From positions 54,870,001 to 54,934,000 of the forward strand of contig CM060733.1 of assembly GCA_030704615.1 (NCBI GenBank): a stretch of 64,000 nt of DNA. The letters run 5' to 3'. The position numbers and the translations under genes are program-made. The notes under the pieces were generated by a model. The model ran no database searches and was not told the DNA's origin. It saw nothing but the letters and a program-made list of their open reading frames with translations. Numbering within the stretch: the stretch's first letter is position 1; each line of letters begins with the position of its first letter. The stretch comes from Takakia lepidozioides (Eukaryota; Streptophyta; Takakiopsida; Takakiales; Takakiaceae). Shown here piece after piece: positions 1 to 11,812 of this stretch.

Positions 1-1224
1 TTACAACTGGCTCTCTAATACTCTCATCTGGCACGCCCTCCTCAAATGGAAAGCAACAAGTTTTCACACATGCACGAATTACTTCCAGGTTGGAAGACGA
101 TACTCCTAATCGAGGTGCAGCTATCTTCAGGAAAAGTTTCATGGCCTCCTCCTCGTTCATATTTGGGATGGGCTTACAACAAGTTGTATCAGGAAGCACA
201 GCGTTCACAATATCCTGATTTCTTGAAGTAATCAGTAGTTTGCTACCTGGACAACTGATGCACTCTAGATAGTCTCGAGCCTCCTGCCGAGATGCTTCAT
301 CATCTTGGACATTGTCTACAGCCAGAAAAACACGTCTACCTTTCAGGCGCTCTTTCAAACGCTCTTTAGCCTGCAACCAAAGAATCACTTCCAAACTTTT
401 ACGACACGAGAATATACGAAGAGTACTAAGGTACTACTGCTGCAGATTGAAATTTGTCAGAACTTTGTCAACTGTTTTGTACCTCGAGTAGAATTATTTG
501 CACTATGCCGCATGTCTACTACAAACATATATATCTCTTTGGCAATCATTCGGCTGGCCAGAATTACAGAATGACACCTTACAGACTCAGACTTGTAATT
601 GATTGCAGAACGTTATCATACTGCAGATGAAGCACTTGGAGAAAGAGTCACAAGCAGCACGAACTCTCCAAATGTTCAGTGGTCAAGTATCGAGGGAGCA
701 AATGAGATACCGGACATACAGTCTCAAAGGTGTAGGCTCGAAGAAGAAACGAGGCTCCAAAAGACGAAGGAAGAGAACCCAAACGAGGTAGGGAGGACGT
801 CGGACGGGTAACATATATTCATCCCTATACAACCCTCGATTTGGTTTCTACGACCAAAGCAAGCTACGAGATTGCTTACCACACTCGGTTCCTGAATGTT
901 TTCTGCGGGACGATTCCTCAATTCTGTAAGTTCCCGTAAGACCTTCTTTTGACGGTCGAGTTGTCTTCGTGCATTGTCAGGCCCATGGCCGGGCTCATGG
1001 CCTCCAAGCTCCACATGACAAACTTTAAAATCAAATTCCGATGATAAATGGCTACACAACGCTTTGCACATTGTTGTCTTGCCTAAACCTCCCATGCCGT
1101 ATAGTCCTAGATATTGTACTTTGCTGTTGTGCTCAGCAGTACTATCGTGGAACATTCCCGATAAGACCTGTATTGGTTGAAAACCCAAATCAGAGAGCAT
1201 ACACCCGCATGGCAACTGAAACAT
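1..1224 (-). CDS. NB-ARC (NLR-type) ATPase gene, partial, two exons visible
   Basis: Part of a nucleotide-binding NB-ARC domain, the molecular switch of plant NLR immune receptors. Exon 880-1224 (or 880-1216 if the CAG at 1219-1217 is an acceptor) carries the P-loop GMGGLGKTT. It ends at a GTAAGC donor (GT at 879-878) in phase 0. The next exon starts at 370 after TTGCAG, also in phase 0, and is open to the window edge. It holds the kinase-2/Walker B segment (GRRVFLAVDNVQDDEAS), an RNBS-B-like GSKLLITSRN and then a winged-helix-like stretch (MNEEEAMKLFLKIAAPRLG). Joining the exons gives the normal NB-ARC spacing from P-loop to kinase-2. The N-terminal domain and any C-terminal repeats lie outside what can be seen, so the receptor class (TIR, CC or other) is unknown. 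The two visible exons contain no lesion. Confidence 0.85.
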
Positions 1225-2432
1225 TCAGATCCTAACAACTTCACTTGCGATTCAACCTTAACGCATCCTTACAGACTTTCACAAAGAGGTGTAGGGGTCC
1301 CATTAGTAGATGATTTGAGTGTTTCATACGAGAGGTGTCCATTAGTTGGGATTTCTCAAAGACATATTTTGTCAGTTTCTAACCCTTGGTGGGTGGGCCA
1401 TTTATTGCATTGCATCTTTTGCTAATTGAGAGTATAAAATTGCCAACAGAAGATAAGACCAAGGAATTGCAAGGAAGCTACAATCCTTGCCTATCTTCAA
1501 ACTAGGCACAAATTAATGCTGATTATCGAACCAGGGACTTCACTTATTCATTTGTCAGCAATGACTTGGCTCATGGCTTGGTTGCACTTATAGGCAGCCA
1601 CCGGATTGGTCTTGACCTTGTCTCTAGATCAACAGTGTCTTCACCAGCATCTAGTGTTCCTTGAGCATAAATGTTAGCCTTTTCATATTCCAGAAGGCTA
1701 TTGTCTGATGGAAATGTCCTCAGTCTTTAGCCATGAGTGGTTGAGTAGCACACCAGGGATTATTGGAACATAACTAACTTCCAACTTCAAATGCTGTTCT
1801 CCCTAAGCGAGTACACACCACCCAACTTCGTCTCTTGTAGGCCTTGAAGAATCCACTGTATGCAAGTACCAGATCACTGCCAATCAGATGACAGTGATGA
1901 CATAGAATCATTAGCCACAACAGACTAGAGGGGATTGGTCCCATTATCTAGTTCAAAAATGTTGCAGTCTTACCCAACTCTTCCTTCTGTTTGAAAGCAA
2001 ATGGAACAAGATTTCCTCCTAAACCCAGGTGTGACCAGCTTGTATTGTGACCAAGGCAACCCACACTAAAGTACCCTATATATCTTACATAGAAGAAATG
2101 AATTGTATCCAGCACTGGAGCAGAATACATGCACATAATATGCTATCCCAGTCTGGTCTCCGGCTGCCTTCTAGATGGTATACTTAAACAAGCAGAACAG
2201 AGCTAATAACTAAGTTGCTTGAGACAAGATGAAGAGGAGGGTATCAGATGTAGGGTGTTGCATCCAGGTATATAAACATTGTTCTCACACACTGGTTGGA
2301 CAGAGCCAATTTGAAAACAAGGTTGGGACAAAGAGAGGGAAAGGAAAGGTAGAGGGGAAGAGAGAGTGAAATGTTGCTAGAACGCTCTCTACAAAAAGGA
2401 AGAGTGAGAGGGGAATTGTTGGAGCTTGCAGG
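1225..2432. other. Non-coding stretch between NB-ARC exons and GID8
   Basis: No convincing exon was found on either strand. It should hold the 5' intron(s) of the NB-ARC gene and the 3' UTR of GID8. The few short ORFs have no recognisable family. Confidence 0.5.
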
Positions 2433-5400
2433 TCATGTGACAGGCTCCTCAAGAGTTGCATTAACAAGGTCATTGATACGTGGGTACGAAGCTTTCTCAT
2501 CCAGCTGGTTCTGGGCCCATATTAACATCTTCAGAAGACTTGGCAGCTTTGGATCTGTACGTTCAGCAAACGACATCCATATCACTATTCATGGTAGGTC
2601 AGGTCAATTCATAGCAAAGTCAAGTCACTATTCATGTCACTATCACTCATATTACTATTACGACTCATACATTCTATGCCGGGAGTACTTAATTACCATG
2701 CAGGTTACAACTTAAGAAGGAAAAACACAAACCTGCTATCAGGTAGCAGTAAGTGAAACTAGGACAAATGAAAACACAGGTGAACCAGAAGCTGTGAAAC
2801 AACGTGAATGAGTACCTCCATCACCAGGTGCTTGGACCAAGTACATGATAAGCATGTATCTATGAATTGAAACTTTCCCAAAGCCTGCTTATTGTAATAG
2901 AATATGCAGCAGCAGCAGGAGGTCGATCTGTCTTATCTGACACTGCCATAGCTTTTCTATGAATATACCTCAATAAGCCATATATGGAGTGGTTCTTGAC
3001 CATCAAGGGGTACCTTTCTCGTGGCTCTGGCTGGTGAGGATGGCAGCGTTTAGTTCGCTCGCAGTTTTTTGACGTTGGGAAATGTCAAGCAGCTCTCCAA
3101 CTGGACAACTGGCAGTGTCCTCAAATGCCAACAAGGCCACCGTGCGCTCCAACTCCTCCAGAAACGCATGCTGTCATGATGTAACAAACAACCACCAGTT
3201 CAGTGAGTGAGGGGCTAGAATAAGAGAGAGAGAGACGGGGGAGAGAGGAGGCCAGACAGCCAGTGGCTGCTGAAGAAAGAGCACATGGGGTGGGCATTGA
3301 CCAGCTGCATTGCAGCCTAGCCCTTAGTCTGTTGGAAAACCACTGGCGGGTGGTCGGGCTAGGGATTGAACCTAGGACCTCCCCCATTCCGGTGGGGTGC
3401 TCTACCACTGAGCTACCCGTCCCGTTCTGTTCTCAAAGTGCCGTGCAAGGGCTATAACCTTGACACTCCAACACTCCCCCTCAAGGCATAGCCCTTATAG
3501 CTGATGCCCACCCATTCTGACCACCGCCCCAACCTTGGCTCTGATACCATGTTGGAAAACCACTGGCGTGTGGTCGGGCTAGGGACTGAACCTAGGACCT
3601 CCCCCAATCCGGTGAGGTGCTCTACCACTGAGCTACCCGTCCCGTTCTGTTCTCAAAGTGTCGTGCAAGGGCTATAGCCTTGACACTCCAACATAGTCCG
3701 CCAGACTACTACCCGATGCCGTGCCCCCATCCTGTGCTGGCACCCCACTGGGGGCAATCTAATACCTTGGGTTCGAAAAGTTTCTTGCAAGTGGTTTCGC
3801 ACCATGTGGCAATTCCAAGATTTTGACGCGCAGGGGTGCACACTTGGGGTGCATTCATTGGGTACAGGGGTGCTTGAACGGGCATGACACATTAGACTCA
3901 GAAAGAACATTGCCAACAGCATACTCCATTTCTGTGTTCATACGCCTCCATTAATATGTCCATACCAACAAAAAGAGAAACTCACATTTTCTTCTCCACG
4001 GGGTGCCAGTTCTTCTTGGGCAAATTCAAGAGCCTCCTCGACTTTCCCACTGCGAATGAGCTCTATCAGTCGCTGCTGCTGCAAGTGGAAGAAGAGCTGT
4101 GGATTTGTGTCCAGTATCTGTCATGTCTCACCAGCAGATATTCAAGATGCCATTCAAGTTGACAGCAAACCCGACAATGGATACACACAAGAGACGAGAA
4201 ATAGTGGTACACAAACTTGTCCAACACTAAAAGAAAGAGAATGCAGGAAGCTTGCTCTGGGAGAAGGGAGTGAACTCGTTGACCATCCCAGTGGATGTTC
4301 GCTGTGTGCCCTTGAGGCATGGTTCCCACGGGATGCGAACCTCCTGGGGCCAGTAATGGGGCTTGCACCCATCAGGGTATATGAGACTCTGTCCAAATGT
4401 GCTTGGACAACAGACAACCATCCAGCCACAGGAGATTGCATGATTTATGGGCTGGCATTGACATCATACTAGGTCCATTGGCCAGACGAAGGGCAGGGAG
4501 AGGAGAGACGAAACAGAGAGACGAGGACGTAGAAAGGTTGCCATTCATCACGAAAAAGAGGAAGAGAGAGGGAGAGTAGTTGCCGTTGGTATTGATATAC
4601 CTTTCAGCAAATACTGACTGATTCCTGAGCTAGTTGTGGGAATTCCAACCCACCTGGGCAGGAAACTCAACCTGAAATTGCCATTGTGCACATGCACAGC
4701 TGAAGACTCCGGGGGGTTTGAGGATTCTTCTGACTAGTATGGACATCAGTAAAAAGCCTCACGTGCACGTCAGAACTTGCTAGTATTAGAGAGAGATTGT
4801 ACTCATAAGACGTTTGCCGTAGCCTTGTGGCCATTGACCCCGCGCCCAGTTTGAGCGGGAACAAAAGGGACAGAACCTACCTCTGTCAGGGGCTGACGTT
4901 GGTAGTAAGACTTACCTCCATATATAGAATTAATCCGGGTTTTCCAGATATCCTCTAGAAATCCCTTCACACAAGCATCAATCTGCTGTGTGTGATTTGC
5001 CCAAAAACTAGGCCTCAGGAGGGCCTGGGCTTTTGGCTCAGCCTCGAGACTTTTAAAGTTGGTAAACAGGGGTACAGGCACAATACCCTTAATAGTATTA
5101 GAGAGAGAGAGAGAAGGGAAGGGAAGGAGAGAGGAGGACCACAGACAGTCCACTCTGAACAAAACACGTCACGTGGCTGCCAGGTCATCGGTGGCAGCTA
5201 GAGACACATACTCAGATGTACAGACAGAAGGAAGACGGAAAATAGTATCACCTCTGGGTTGAGGTCATTGACTTTCTCGATGGCATCTTCCACATTTCCA
5301 CACTGCACTGCTTTGCGTACTGCCATTCGATCGGTAATGGTGCCCAGATCTATGTCTGCTGTTCCTTACTCAGGAACAGCTCTTCCAATTTATTTTGTAT

Positions 5401-7960
5401 AAAATAGACTAACAAAAATAAAGCAGTACTTGTAGGGTGCCCAAGTCTTTGGTATTCTTTTAGAATTTTGAACAACATATAGACGTTATAAAGTGGCCCC
5501 AAGGTAGGTGAGAGGAGTGTCACTTGAGAGTTTTTTCATAGAGTTATGCAGGTGGTAGATCTGATGCCTGATAGTGCATTGACAGGAGCACCCACAGCAA
5601 GATACGTTCTTAAAAATAAGATGAAAGCCAGAGAGCCCATTTCTCTTGAATACTAACAGGGACACAGAAAGGCTTCTACCTTCCTTTCTTTACTTGTACA
5701 AAAATCTCAACGAACTAACTCAGCAACACCATTCAGCCAGAGAGCCCATTTCTCTTGAATACTAACAGGGACACAGAAAGGCTTCTACCTTCCTTTCTTT
5801 ACTTGTACAAAAATCTCAACGAACTAACTCAGCAACACCATTCAGCCAATATGAATAGCGAAAGGATACGTTGGGTTCCCGACTCCATTTGGAACTTTTC
5901 GGCTGCCTCGACATACCCTTCTGTGACCAGAAAATTCATCACCAGTTTGTTCATATCTTCTTTTCGAATTTTCACATCGCTCAGCTTCTTCTCCCATTCT
6001 TCCTTTGTAATCACCTTCTTTGATGATGACTGCTATGATACACAAGACAAAGCCCTCAGTTAAACAGAAATTGCAAACTCATCTGTCTGCGCTTCCTCGA
6101 CTACGACTTTTCTGTTCCACATCCATCCCCCAATGTTTACAGCATGACATGTCTAGTTCACATGCACAGTGTCTCTCTCTCTGTATGTGTCTCTTCCTCT
6201 CCCTCCATCCCTTCTCCCCACTGATACTCCTCCGGCCTCTTCCTTTTCCTCCTCCCTAACAGTGGCTTGCATTTCCTGTGCCTGCTGCGAAACTGAAGTA
6301 GATACATTTCTTTGGATATGTCTCTTTATGTCTCATCTTACATGCATCATCTTGCCTCAAAAGTTTCCAGTTACTGTCTAAGTCCTCCGATCCAGAGTCA
6401 CCACCTCAGCTATCCTTTTACTGCGATCCACCATACTCATTTTTGAAAAGGTCACCAGGGGGATAAAGAAAGGGTGAGCCTTTGCGGGGTTTCTTATTGA
6501 CAGGCACTAAACTTGTTCTACCAGAACAAAGGATGCCTAGTTCTATCTCCCCCTATCCCAACTTTGCTCATTTCACTTTCTCACCTCCACATTCAGCAGA
6601 AGAAAAAAAATTCAGCATGGGGCTTCTGGATTTGTTTGAAGTGGGGAGAACATGCAAAATAAAAAAGACATCTATGTTTGAGACCCCCTTCCATGTTTCT
6701 TTCAGAATGTAGCTAATTCACTCTTTCTTCTGCTGAGTGTTCCTTGATTCTAAATCTCTCTTGACAAATGTTCCGTCCAAACTGGGGATAGGGTCTATGG
6801 CCACAAGGCTTCGGAGACAACATCTTATGAGTACATTCTATTTTGGCAGCCACAAAATATGATAGCCAATAGGGGGGAGGGAGTGAGGGGAGACATGTAC
6901 CTCGCCTTTACCCATGGCTAGATGCTTCCTTGTCTTTGCCTTCCTCTCTCCACAAAGTTCTTCAGCTCCTCTACACATCGGACCAAAAGGTTTGAGAGAG
7001 CAAGAGAGAGAGAGAGAGAGATTATGAGAGGGGGAGCGTGGTGGAACTTTCCTATTCAGAAGATTTCGAAACTGATTAGGGAGCATGTGGAGTTTGACGA
7101 ACAGAGAACCATAGAACAACTGATGCAAGAAAGAACAATCTGTTCAAGACGAAGGATAGGGAGACAGACAACACAAGACAATAAAAAACAGGTTGGAAAG
7201 GCGTATTGCTACAAAAGACAGCAAAATCAAGTCAAAAAATCACAAGGACATAAGCAGGAGAAAATACCTCAAAAAGCAAATTCAAGATCACGAAGGATAC
7301 TTGCAAAGCATCGCTACACTTATGAAGGATTTGAAGAGACGGAGAGCTGGGGCGGGGGAGGAAAAAATAAGGGCTACCCGATATAGGTTATTTCCAATGC
7401 AAAGGCAAGCGAAATAAGAAGTCGCCTCGTAGAATAACATGAGGAAACAGCCCCCGATAAGACAGAGAGATGGCACAAAATGCGAAGAATTTGAAGAGGA
7501 AAAGGATATGACACCTAGAGATGAAAGTAAAGAGCACAGATTGTAGAGAAATGCAAAGAGACACAGAGTCCCTAGTAAGAATCCGACAAGCACAGAAGAT
7601 TACGAATAATCCACCAGAAACCCTTAGATGCATAATATGCAGCTTTCAAAAATAGTGGAGAAAGAACAAAGAAAGTGCAATTGCAGGAGAGTAACGTACC
7701 TGAATATTACGGAAAGCTGAGGCCGCTGGATTGGGTCACCAGGTACCAATTACAATTGCTACCTAAATTTGACTCGTCAATCAAAACAATCCCCCAGGCT
7801 GCAGAGTCCCTAGAGCCCAATCATCCCTCCCCCGGAAATGGAGCACTACCCCGCATCGGAACCAAATACCATAGCAGGAACTTGCAAGATTACTTGATCT
7901 CTACTGCAGGAAGAGAAACTTACTGACCAACGCCTAAAGCGTGATGCTCACTGCAGCCAT
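2433..7960 (-). CDS. GID8: GID8/TWA1 homologue, LisH-CTLH-CRA subunit of the GID/CTLH E3 ligase, six exons
   Basis: Exons, 5' to 3' on the minus strand: 7952-7960 (ATG GCT GCA), 5870-6029, 5252-5358, 3986-4117, 3014-3170 and 2433-2554. Every junction is GT-AG and all phases agree, giving about 228 residues, the usual size for plant GID8. The protein starts [16 protein letters not shown]. It continues with a LisH motif ([20 protein letters not shown]), a CTLH region ([17 protein letters not shown]) and a CRA domain ([40 protein letters not shown]). It ends in EEPVT and TGA. In yeast and animals GID8 is a scaffold subunit of the multi-subunit GID/CTLH ubiquitin ligase. The gene is intact. Its introns hold a TRIM element (3325-3698), a dispersed repeat (4797-5092) and a 109-bp tandem duplication. 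It is head to head with the CYP28-like gene. The tiny first exon is inferred from its phase and its fit to the family's N-terminus. Confidence 0.9.
3351..3422 (-). other. tRNA-like cloverleaf inside the TRIM LTR (copy 1)
   Basis: On the minus strand these 72 nt fold as a tRNA: GGACGGG/CCCGACC acceptor (6 of 7 pairs), D arm GCTC/GAGC with an A-box-like TAGCTCAGTGG (3415-3405), a 17-nt anticodon arm, a 5-nt variable loop, and T arm CTAGG/CCTAG with B box GGTTCAATCCC (3372-3362). The anticodon-stem closing pair is mismatched and the base before the presumed anticodon is C instead of T, so a working tRNA is unlikely. An internal Pol III promoter is plausible. Confidence 0.75.
3571..3642 (-). other. 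tRNA-like cloverleaf inside the TRIM LTR (copy 2)
   Basis: Same structure as the copy in the other LTR, offset by 220 bp. The A-box is identical (3635-3625) and the B-box has one change (GGTTCAGTCCC, 3592-3582). The anticodon arm has three substitutions relative to copy 1. Confidence 0.75.
4797..5092 (-). repeat. Dispersed repeat with a conserved reading frame, copy 1
   Basis: Closely matches 40265-40560 in the same orientation. On the minus strand both copies read a related frame ([19 protein letters not shown] then [11 protein letters not shown]). Most base differences are silent or conservative, which suggests a once-coding mobile or amplified sequence. It lies inside a GID8 intron. The protein family was not recognised. 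Confidence 0.6.
5627..5848. repeat. 109-bp tandem duplication in a GID8 intron
   Basis: A 109-bp unit starting GCCAGAGAGCCC occurs at 5627 and 5736 with no difference seen, followed by GCCA at 5845. It ends about 20 bp downstream (in gene sense) of the splice donor at 5869. Identical copies imply a recent event. Confidence 0.85.
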
Positions 7961-8460
7961 AACCGAAAGAACTATCCCAGAACCACATTCAGCGTCCCCG
8001 AAGGCCCAGGTTTAGGGCATCTTCTTCGATGGGATGCAAATTGTGCGCAGAACGTAAGTAAGAGAGTAGCGTGCGCAGCAGAGAAGAGCGAGAAGCCATG
8101 GAGGGCCTCCGAAGGGTAGCAGAATTGTGGGGGCGGGTTTCGGGCCCGGGTCGCCGACATCGCGGACCGGGTGGGACGCCAATGGATGACCGCAGTTCGC
8201 ATCAATTTTTTTTATCATCCTCACGGGCCGGGTCAAAAATCGCGGGCGGGATGCACTGCCCGCAGTTTACCGATGAACGTTGTTCACAGGAATGCGACGG
8301 AGTTCATTCATCGACCTGCAAAAGGTGGAGTTTTAACACCATTTTACGAGGGTGAATGTGAAAGAGTAAAAGCGGAAGCTTGCACAGTTTTTACACTTGG
8401 GGGTGGAGCAGCCTTATCCGAGAGGAGAGAGACGAGCTGAGCTCAGTGCGGCAAGAATCC
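7961..8460. promoter_or_regulatory. Shared 500-bp divergent promoter region, GID8 / CYP28-like
   Basis: The segment lies between the inferred start codons of GID8 (minus, 7960) and the cyclophilin (plus, 8461). It is visibly more GC-rich than its surroundings over about 8090-8270. No TATA box was assigned. A bidirectional promoter is inferred from layout alone. Confidence 0.45.
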
Positions 8461-10196
8461 ATGGCCGCTCTGGGCCCTGTGGGCAGGGCTTTGTATTTTC
8501 CGCCTCTCGTATGTCCGCGCTCCGAACTACAAGCGCGTCCCTCCCTGATCCGCTGGTACAATGTGTGTTTTTTTGTTTTGGTTGCTCATGTTGAATCAGT
8601 GCTCCAATTTCGGTACTGTTGTTCTAGAACTGCCAGTCGGGGCTGCATGATCCGTATAACAATCTGAGCATGCGTGAAGGTTGTTTGTGTTTCACTAGCT
8701 TAAGCGGAGCATAGACCTGGTCAGAGGTGGTAGCAAGTCTTGTATGAAGCATTTGATCAATATGCGATGTGTAAACTTCATGAAACTCAGCTCATGAATG
8801 TTTTGACCAGAAGTGGGAAAGAGAAACTGCTGTATCCATTTTCTCAATTGATGGTGGAGAGTGCTTTTGAGAATTGCCCTCCAATGAGGAACATTGGGGC
8901 ACCATTACTATCCACCTGCTTCGATATGTGAGTCCTGAATATAAGAGGGATTTAACGAGGAAGTTGGCCTCCCATAGATAGACTGGATTCACAGTAGAAT
9001 TGAGGTTGCGACAGGTCGTGGCATGATTCTTCACACTTTCAAATGCATGTTGAGGCGTTTAGTCATCCAGACATTGATATGACAATTTGAAGACTAAAGA
9101 CCATCAGGGTTCTACTGACTTGGTGGTGGGCTACGCAGCATGTGTCAGGGAAGCTCGGTCTCTGCAGACACGGCTGCAGTTCCTAGAAGGGCAGTGTTAC
9201 AGAGCGCTGTCATTCTTGGAGGTCTGCTGGGTTCTGAGGGAGGGGTAGTTTTGAGCGCAAGGGCAGACGAATCCAGCATATCTATCACAAATACAGTGTT
9301 TTTGGACATTGCAATCGACGGCCAGCCAGCAGGACAGATTGTCGTGGGCCTCTTTGGAGACGATGTTCCTGTCGGAGCACAACGATTTGCGGAGCTTGCA
9401 GTTGGTAGAAAAGGAATAGGTTACCGAAGGAAGGAGTTCTACAAAATTGGACGAAATTACATTCAAAATGTCGGACTGCGCACATTCAGTCTTACGGGGG
9501 GACGAGAAGATACAGCGAGGTTCACAGGCGGGGAAACTGCCGACGCGATTGTCGCAGAGATGGCGGAGCTCCAAAAGAAAGGGTCACGTCCCAAGAATGT
9601 GAAGGGAACTGTGTCTATTGTAGCCATCGAGCTGAGCAAGCCGCCTCCGAAGACGAAGCTCGTTGCACGGGATGGCACATTTTTTATGATGGAAGAGTCT
9701 GGGAGGCCCGAGCCCAATGGGACCGAATTCATGATCCTCACAGCAGATTCCCCAGAACTGGATGCAACCAATACTGTGGTAGGTCGAGTGGTTGACGGCA
9801 TGGACGTAGTGGAACGCATTGCAAATGTCAAAGTTGTACAAGAAAATACCAGCAGCCCCTATTTTCAGTAAGCTCCCTCTCTCTGTGTGCAAGAGTTCAG
9901 GCATCACATTAGCATTCTGACTGCTTGCTTGCTGTACCCAGGATGATTTGTATGTGGGTCAGCAGGGAGTGAAGGATGAACTGGAGGTTAGAGTTGATAG
10001 CAGATTGGCTGCTGCCCTAAATACGCTTCAATCACCTCACTGTATCCCAAGAATGTCGAGGTTAATGAGGGTCACTGTGTTGTTGATTGACAGGGTTGCC
10101 AAACTCATAGGGGACACGCGAGCAGTTGTGGCAGAGAAGGGCTTCAACAGGCCTTACTCTAAAGTCATCATTTCAAAATGCGGCCAAGTTAGGTGA
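8461..10196 (+). CDS. CYP28: CYP28-like thylakoid-lumen cyclophilin-type PPIase, three exons
   Basis: Exons 8461-8555, 9139-9867 and 10094-10196 (about 308 aa). The second junction (GTAAGC / GACAG) is supported by resemblance to the family: TSSPYF-Q-VAKLIGD. The first (GTACAA / CGCAG) was chosen because only that acceptor fits the phase left by an ATG in good context at 8461, so it is less certain. Exon 1 reads like a chloroplast transit peptide. Residues about 48-74 form a Tat-type lumen signal (RRAVLQSAVILGGLLG) ending in ARA before DESS. The cyclophilin-like domain follows (DIAIDGQPAGQIVVGLFGD, YRRKEFYKIGRNYIQ, KLVARDGTFF, PNGTEFMILTADSPELDA, NRPYSKVIIS). It resembles Arabidopsis At5g35100 rather than canonical cyclophilin A, so isomerase activity should not be assumed. 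The gene is intact. Confidence 0.85.
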
Positions 10197-11812
10197 CCAA
10201 ACTGTCACGACTGTTAAAATACCCAATCTGTCATTTACTGCCCATTGAGTAATTCTTTCAGGTTACATGATTTTTGTGTTTCGGGTAGACATAAACATCC
10301 AACACGATTTGGAGCTTGGACATTATGATCTGCTTGTCATTGTTTCCTGTGATTGTTGGCTTGTTGCTGATGCAACCCGCAAAGTTAGTTGTAATACGTT
10401 CCTGAGACAAGGCCTCATAGGGACTGCTTTCAGAAGCCTTGTGGCATTAGACATGTGCCTGGTTTGGGATGGGCAAATAGACGTTGAGAGGGTGGAGAAG
10501 AATCCGCCGTTTTCGACTAGAAGAGTTAGAGGGAGAGAGAAGACTCTTTGTACTTGGTTTCACCTTATTGCCGTAGACCTGTGCCTGGTTTGCATGAAGA
10601 AGAAAAGGCGGCAAAGCAGGAGAAGGGGACAAGAGGAGAGCAGAATGGAATACACTCCAACATACCTTCCAGATTTCCCCAACAATCCTCTTCACTGTTC
10701 ACTATACCTTCCTTTGATTTGATGCTTTTGAAGAGGGCCTCTCATTCAGGAAAGTACCTAAAGCAGTATCTGAGAAAATGTTTGCTATCTCTCCTGCTGT
10801 GCATAAATATATTTTGGTTAAATTTGTGTATAGATGTAGTCAACCTTCAGTCCCACGGCTCACACTTTTCTTGGAAGGTTGTGAAGAAGTTGAAGATTTA
10901 TATTGAGGGCTTTCAGGGCATTCACTTCTGAGCAACATTTATTGCATGACTTCGCAAACCTCCGGTATTGACTTCTCTTGGTGGAGAGCAAATGGAAAAA
11001 CCGTGATCAGTTTGAATGGATCAAAGGGCTTGAATGATGAGTTACCAAGCAACGGTCATCAGAGCTACCAAGCAATGCCGATACTGTTTTTGGAATGTCT
11101 GCCTGAGATGCCCGTATGATGGAATGGTTTGGGGTGGCGGGTGGCCTTTCTTATGAAAGCAAAATTCAGGTAGGCAAACAGTGTCTGTATCAGCCTGATT
11201 GTAACAGTTGACATAGAAGTATCCCGTGCGCCTCTCCACAATCGTCTGAAAATGTAGCAGGAACCAAAGGGGTGACACACTTGTATCATGATTCACGACT
11301 TCATTCCTTAATTACTTGTTGGCTTCCCTCCGCAAATGCCTTACTTCTGAGAAAACATTCCATCCAATTGTGGTCAGCAAATGCAGATATATGTGTAGGG
11401 GAAGCCTAAGAGGGAGATGTAGAAAGCTTAAGAAGCTTCAACCTTCCATGAGACAAGTGCAGCAAATCAAAGATATGATTTTTAAAGCCATCAGTTCAGT
11501 TTAGACAAGAGTCTTCAGACAGCCAATAAAGTCTAGAGAGTGGAATTGTGTCTCTGTATGAGTTAGTGGTCTGGAGCTCAAATCCCATTTCCTTACATTG
11601 CCAAAGCCTCATTCCTCATAAATGAGAGGAGAATGACCATTCATGCCAAAGGTACAGTAACAGGGTCCAACAGTGGACCCAGGAAAATTAGGTCTGAGGC
11701 AAACATTCTGATGGAGGCAGTGTTTGGCAAAGTATGATACCCGTTTAGGTTTGCAGTCCTGCAGAAGATCATCGGGCATCTTTCTGGGTTTCCACAGAGA
11801 GGAGGAGGAATC
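10197..11812. other. Intergenic, no gene recognised
   Basis: Short ORFs here show no domain, no splice support and biased low-complexity composition. It should include the 3' UTR of the cyclophilin and the promoter of the CCDC47-like gene. Confidence 0.5.

Larger units (their letters stand above)
3325..3698 (-). mobile_element. Complete TRIM-type miniature LTR retroelement in a GID8 intron
   Basis: Two direct repeats of 144 bp (3330-3473 and 3550-3693) differ at 6 positions. On the minus strand each begins TGTTGGAG and ends TCCAACA. Directly after the upstream LTR comes TGGTATCAGAGCC (3549-3537), the classic initiator-Met-tRNA primer-binding site of plant LTR elements. Directly before the downstream LTR is a purine tract, TTGAGGGGGAG (3484-3474). 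The internal region is only 76 bp and non-coding. The element is flanked by a perfect 5-bp target duplication, TAGTC at 3325-3329 and 3694-3698. This matches the TRIM/SMART class, non-autonomous LTR elements under about 500 bp. It lies in the intron between GID8 exons 3986-4117 and 3014-3170, in the gene's own orientation. Confidence 0.9.

Noticed and set aside
3351-3642. Two genuine tRNA genes
   Set aside because: They are identically placed inside LTR-type repeats, have a mismatched anticodon stem and lack T at the base before the anticodon.
6922-7386. 154-codon plus-strand ORF in the first GID8 intron
   Set aside because: Purine-rich (GA)n-driven open frame with biased composition; lies within an intron of the opposite gene.
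10267-10722. 151-codon plus-strand ORF
   Set aside because: No domain, low-complexity basic tail, no splice or family support.
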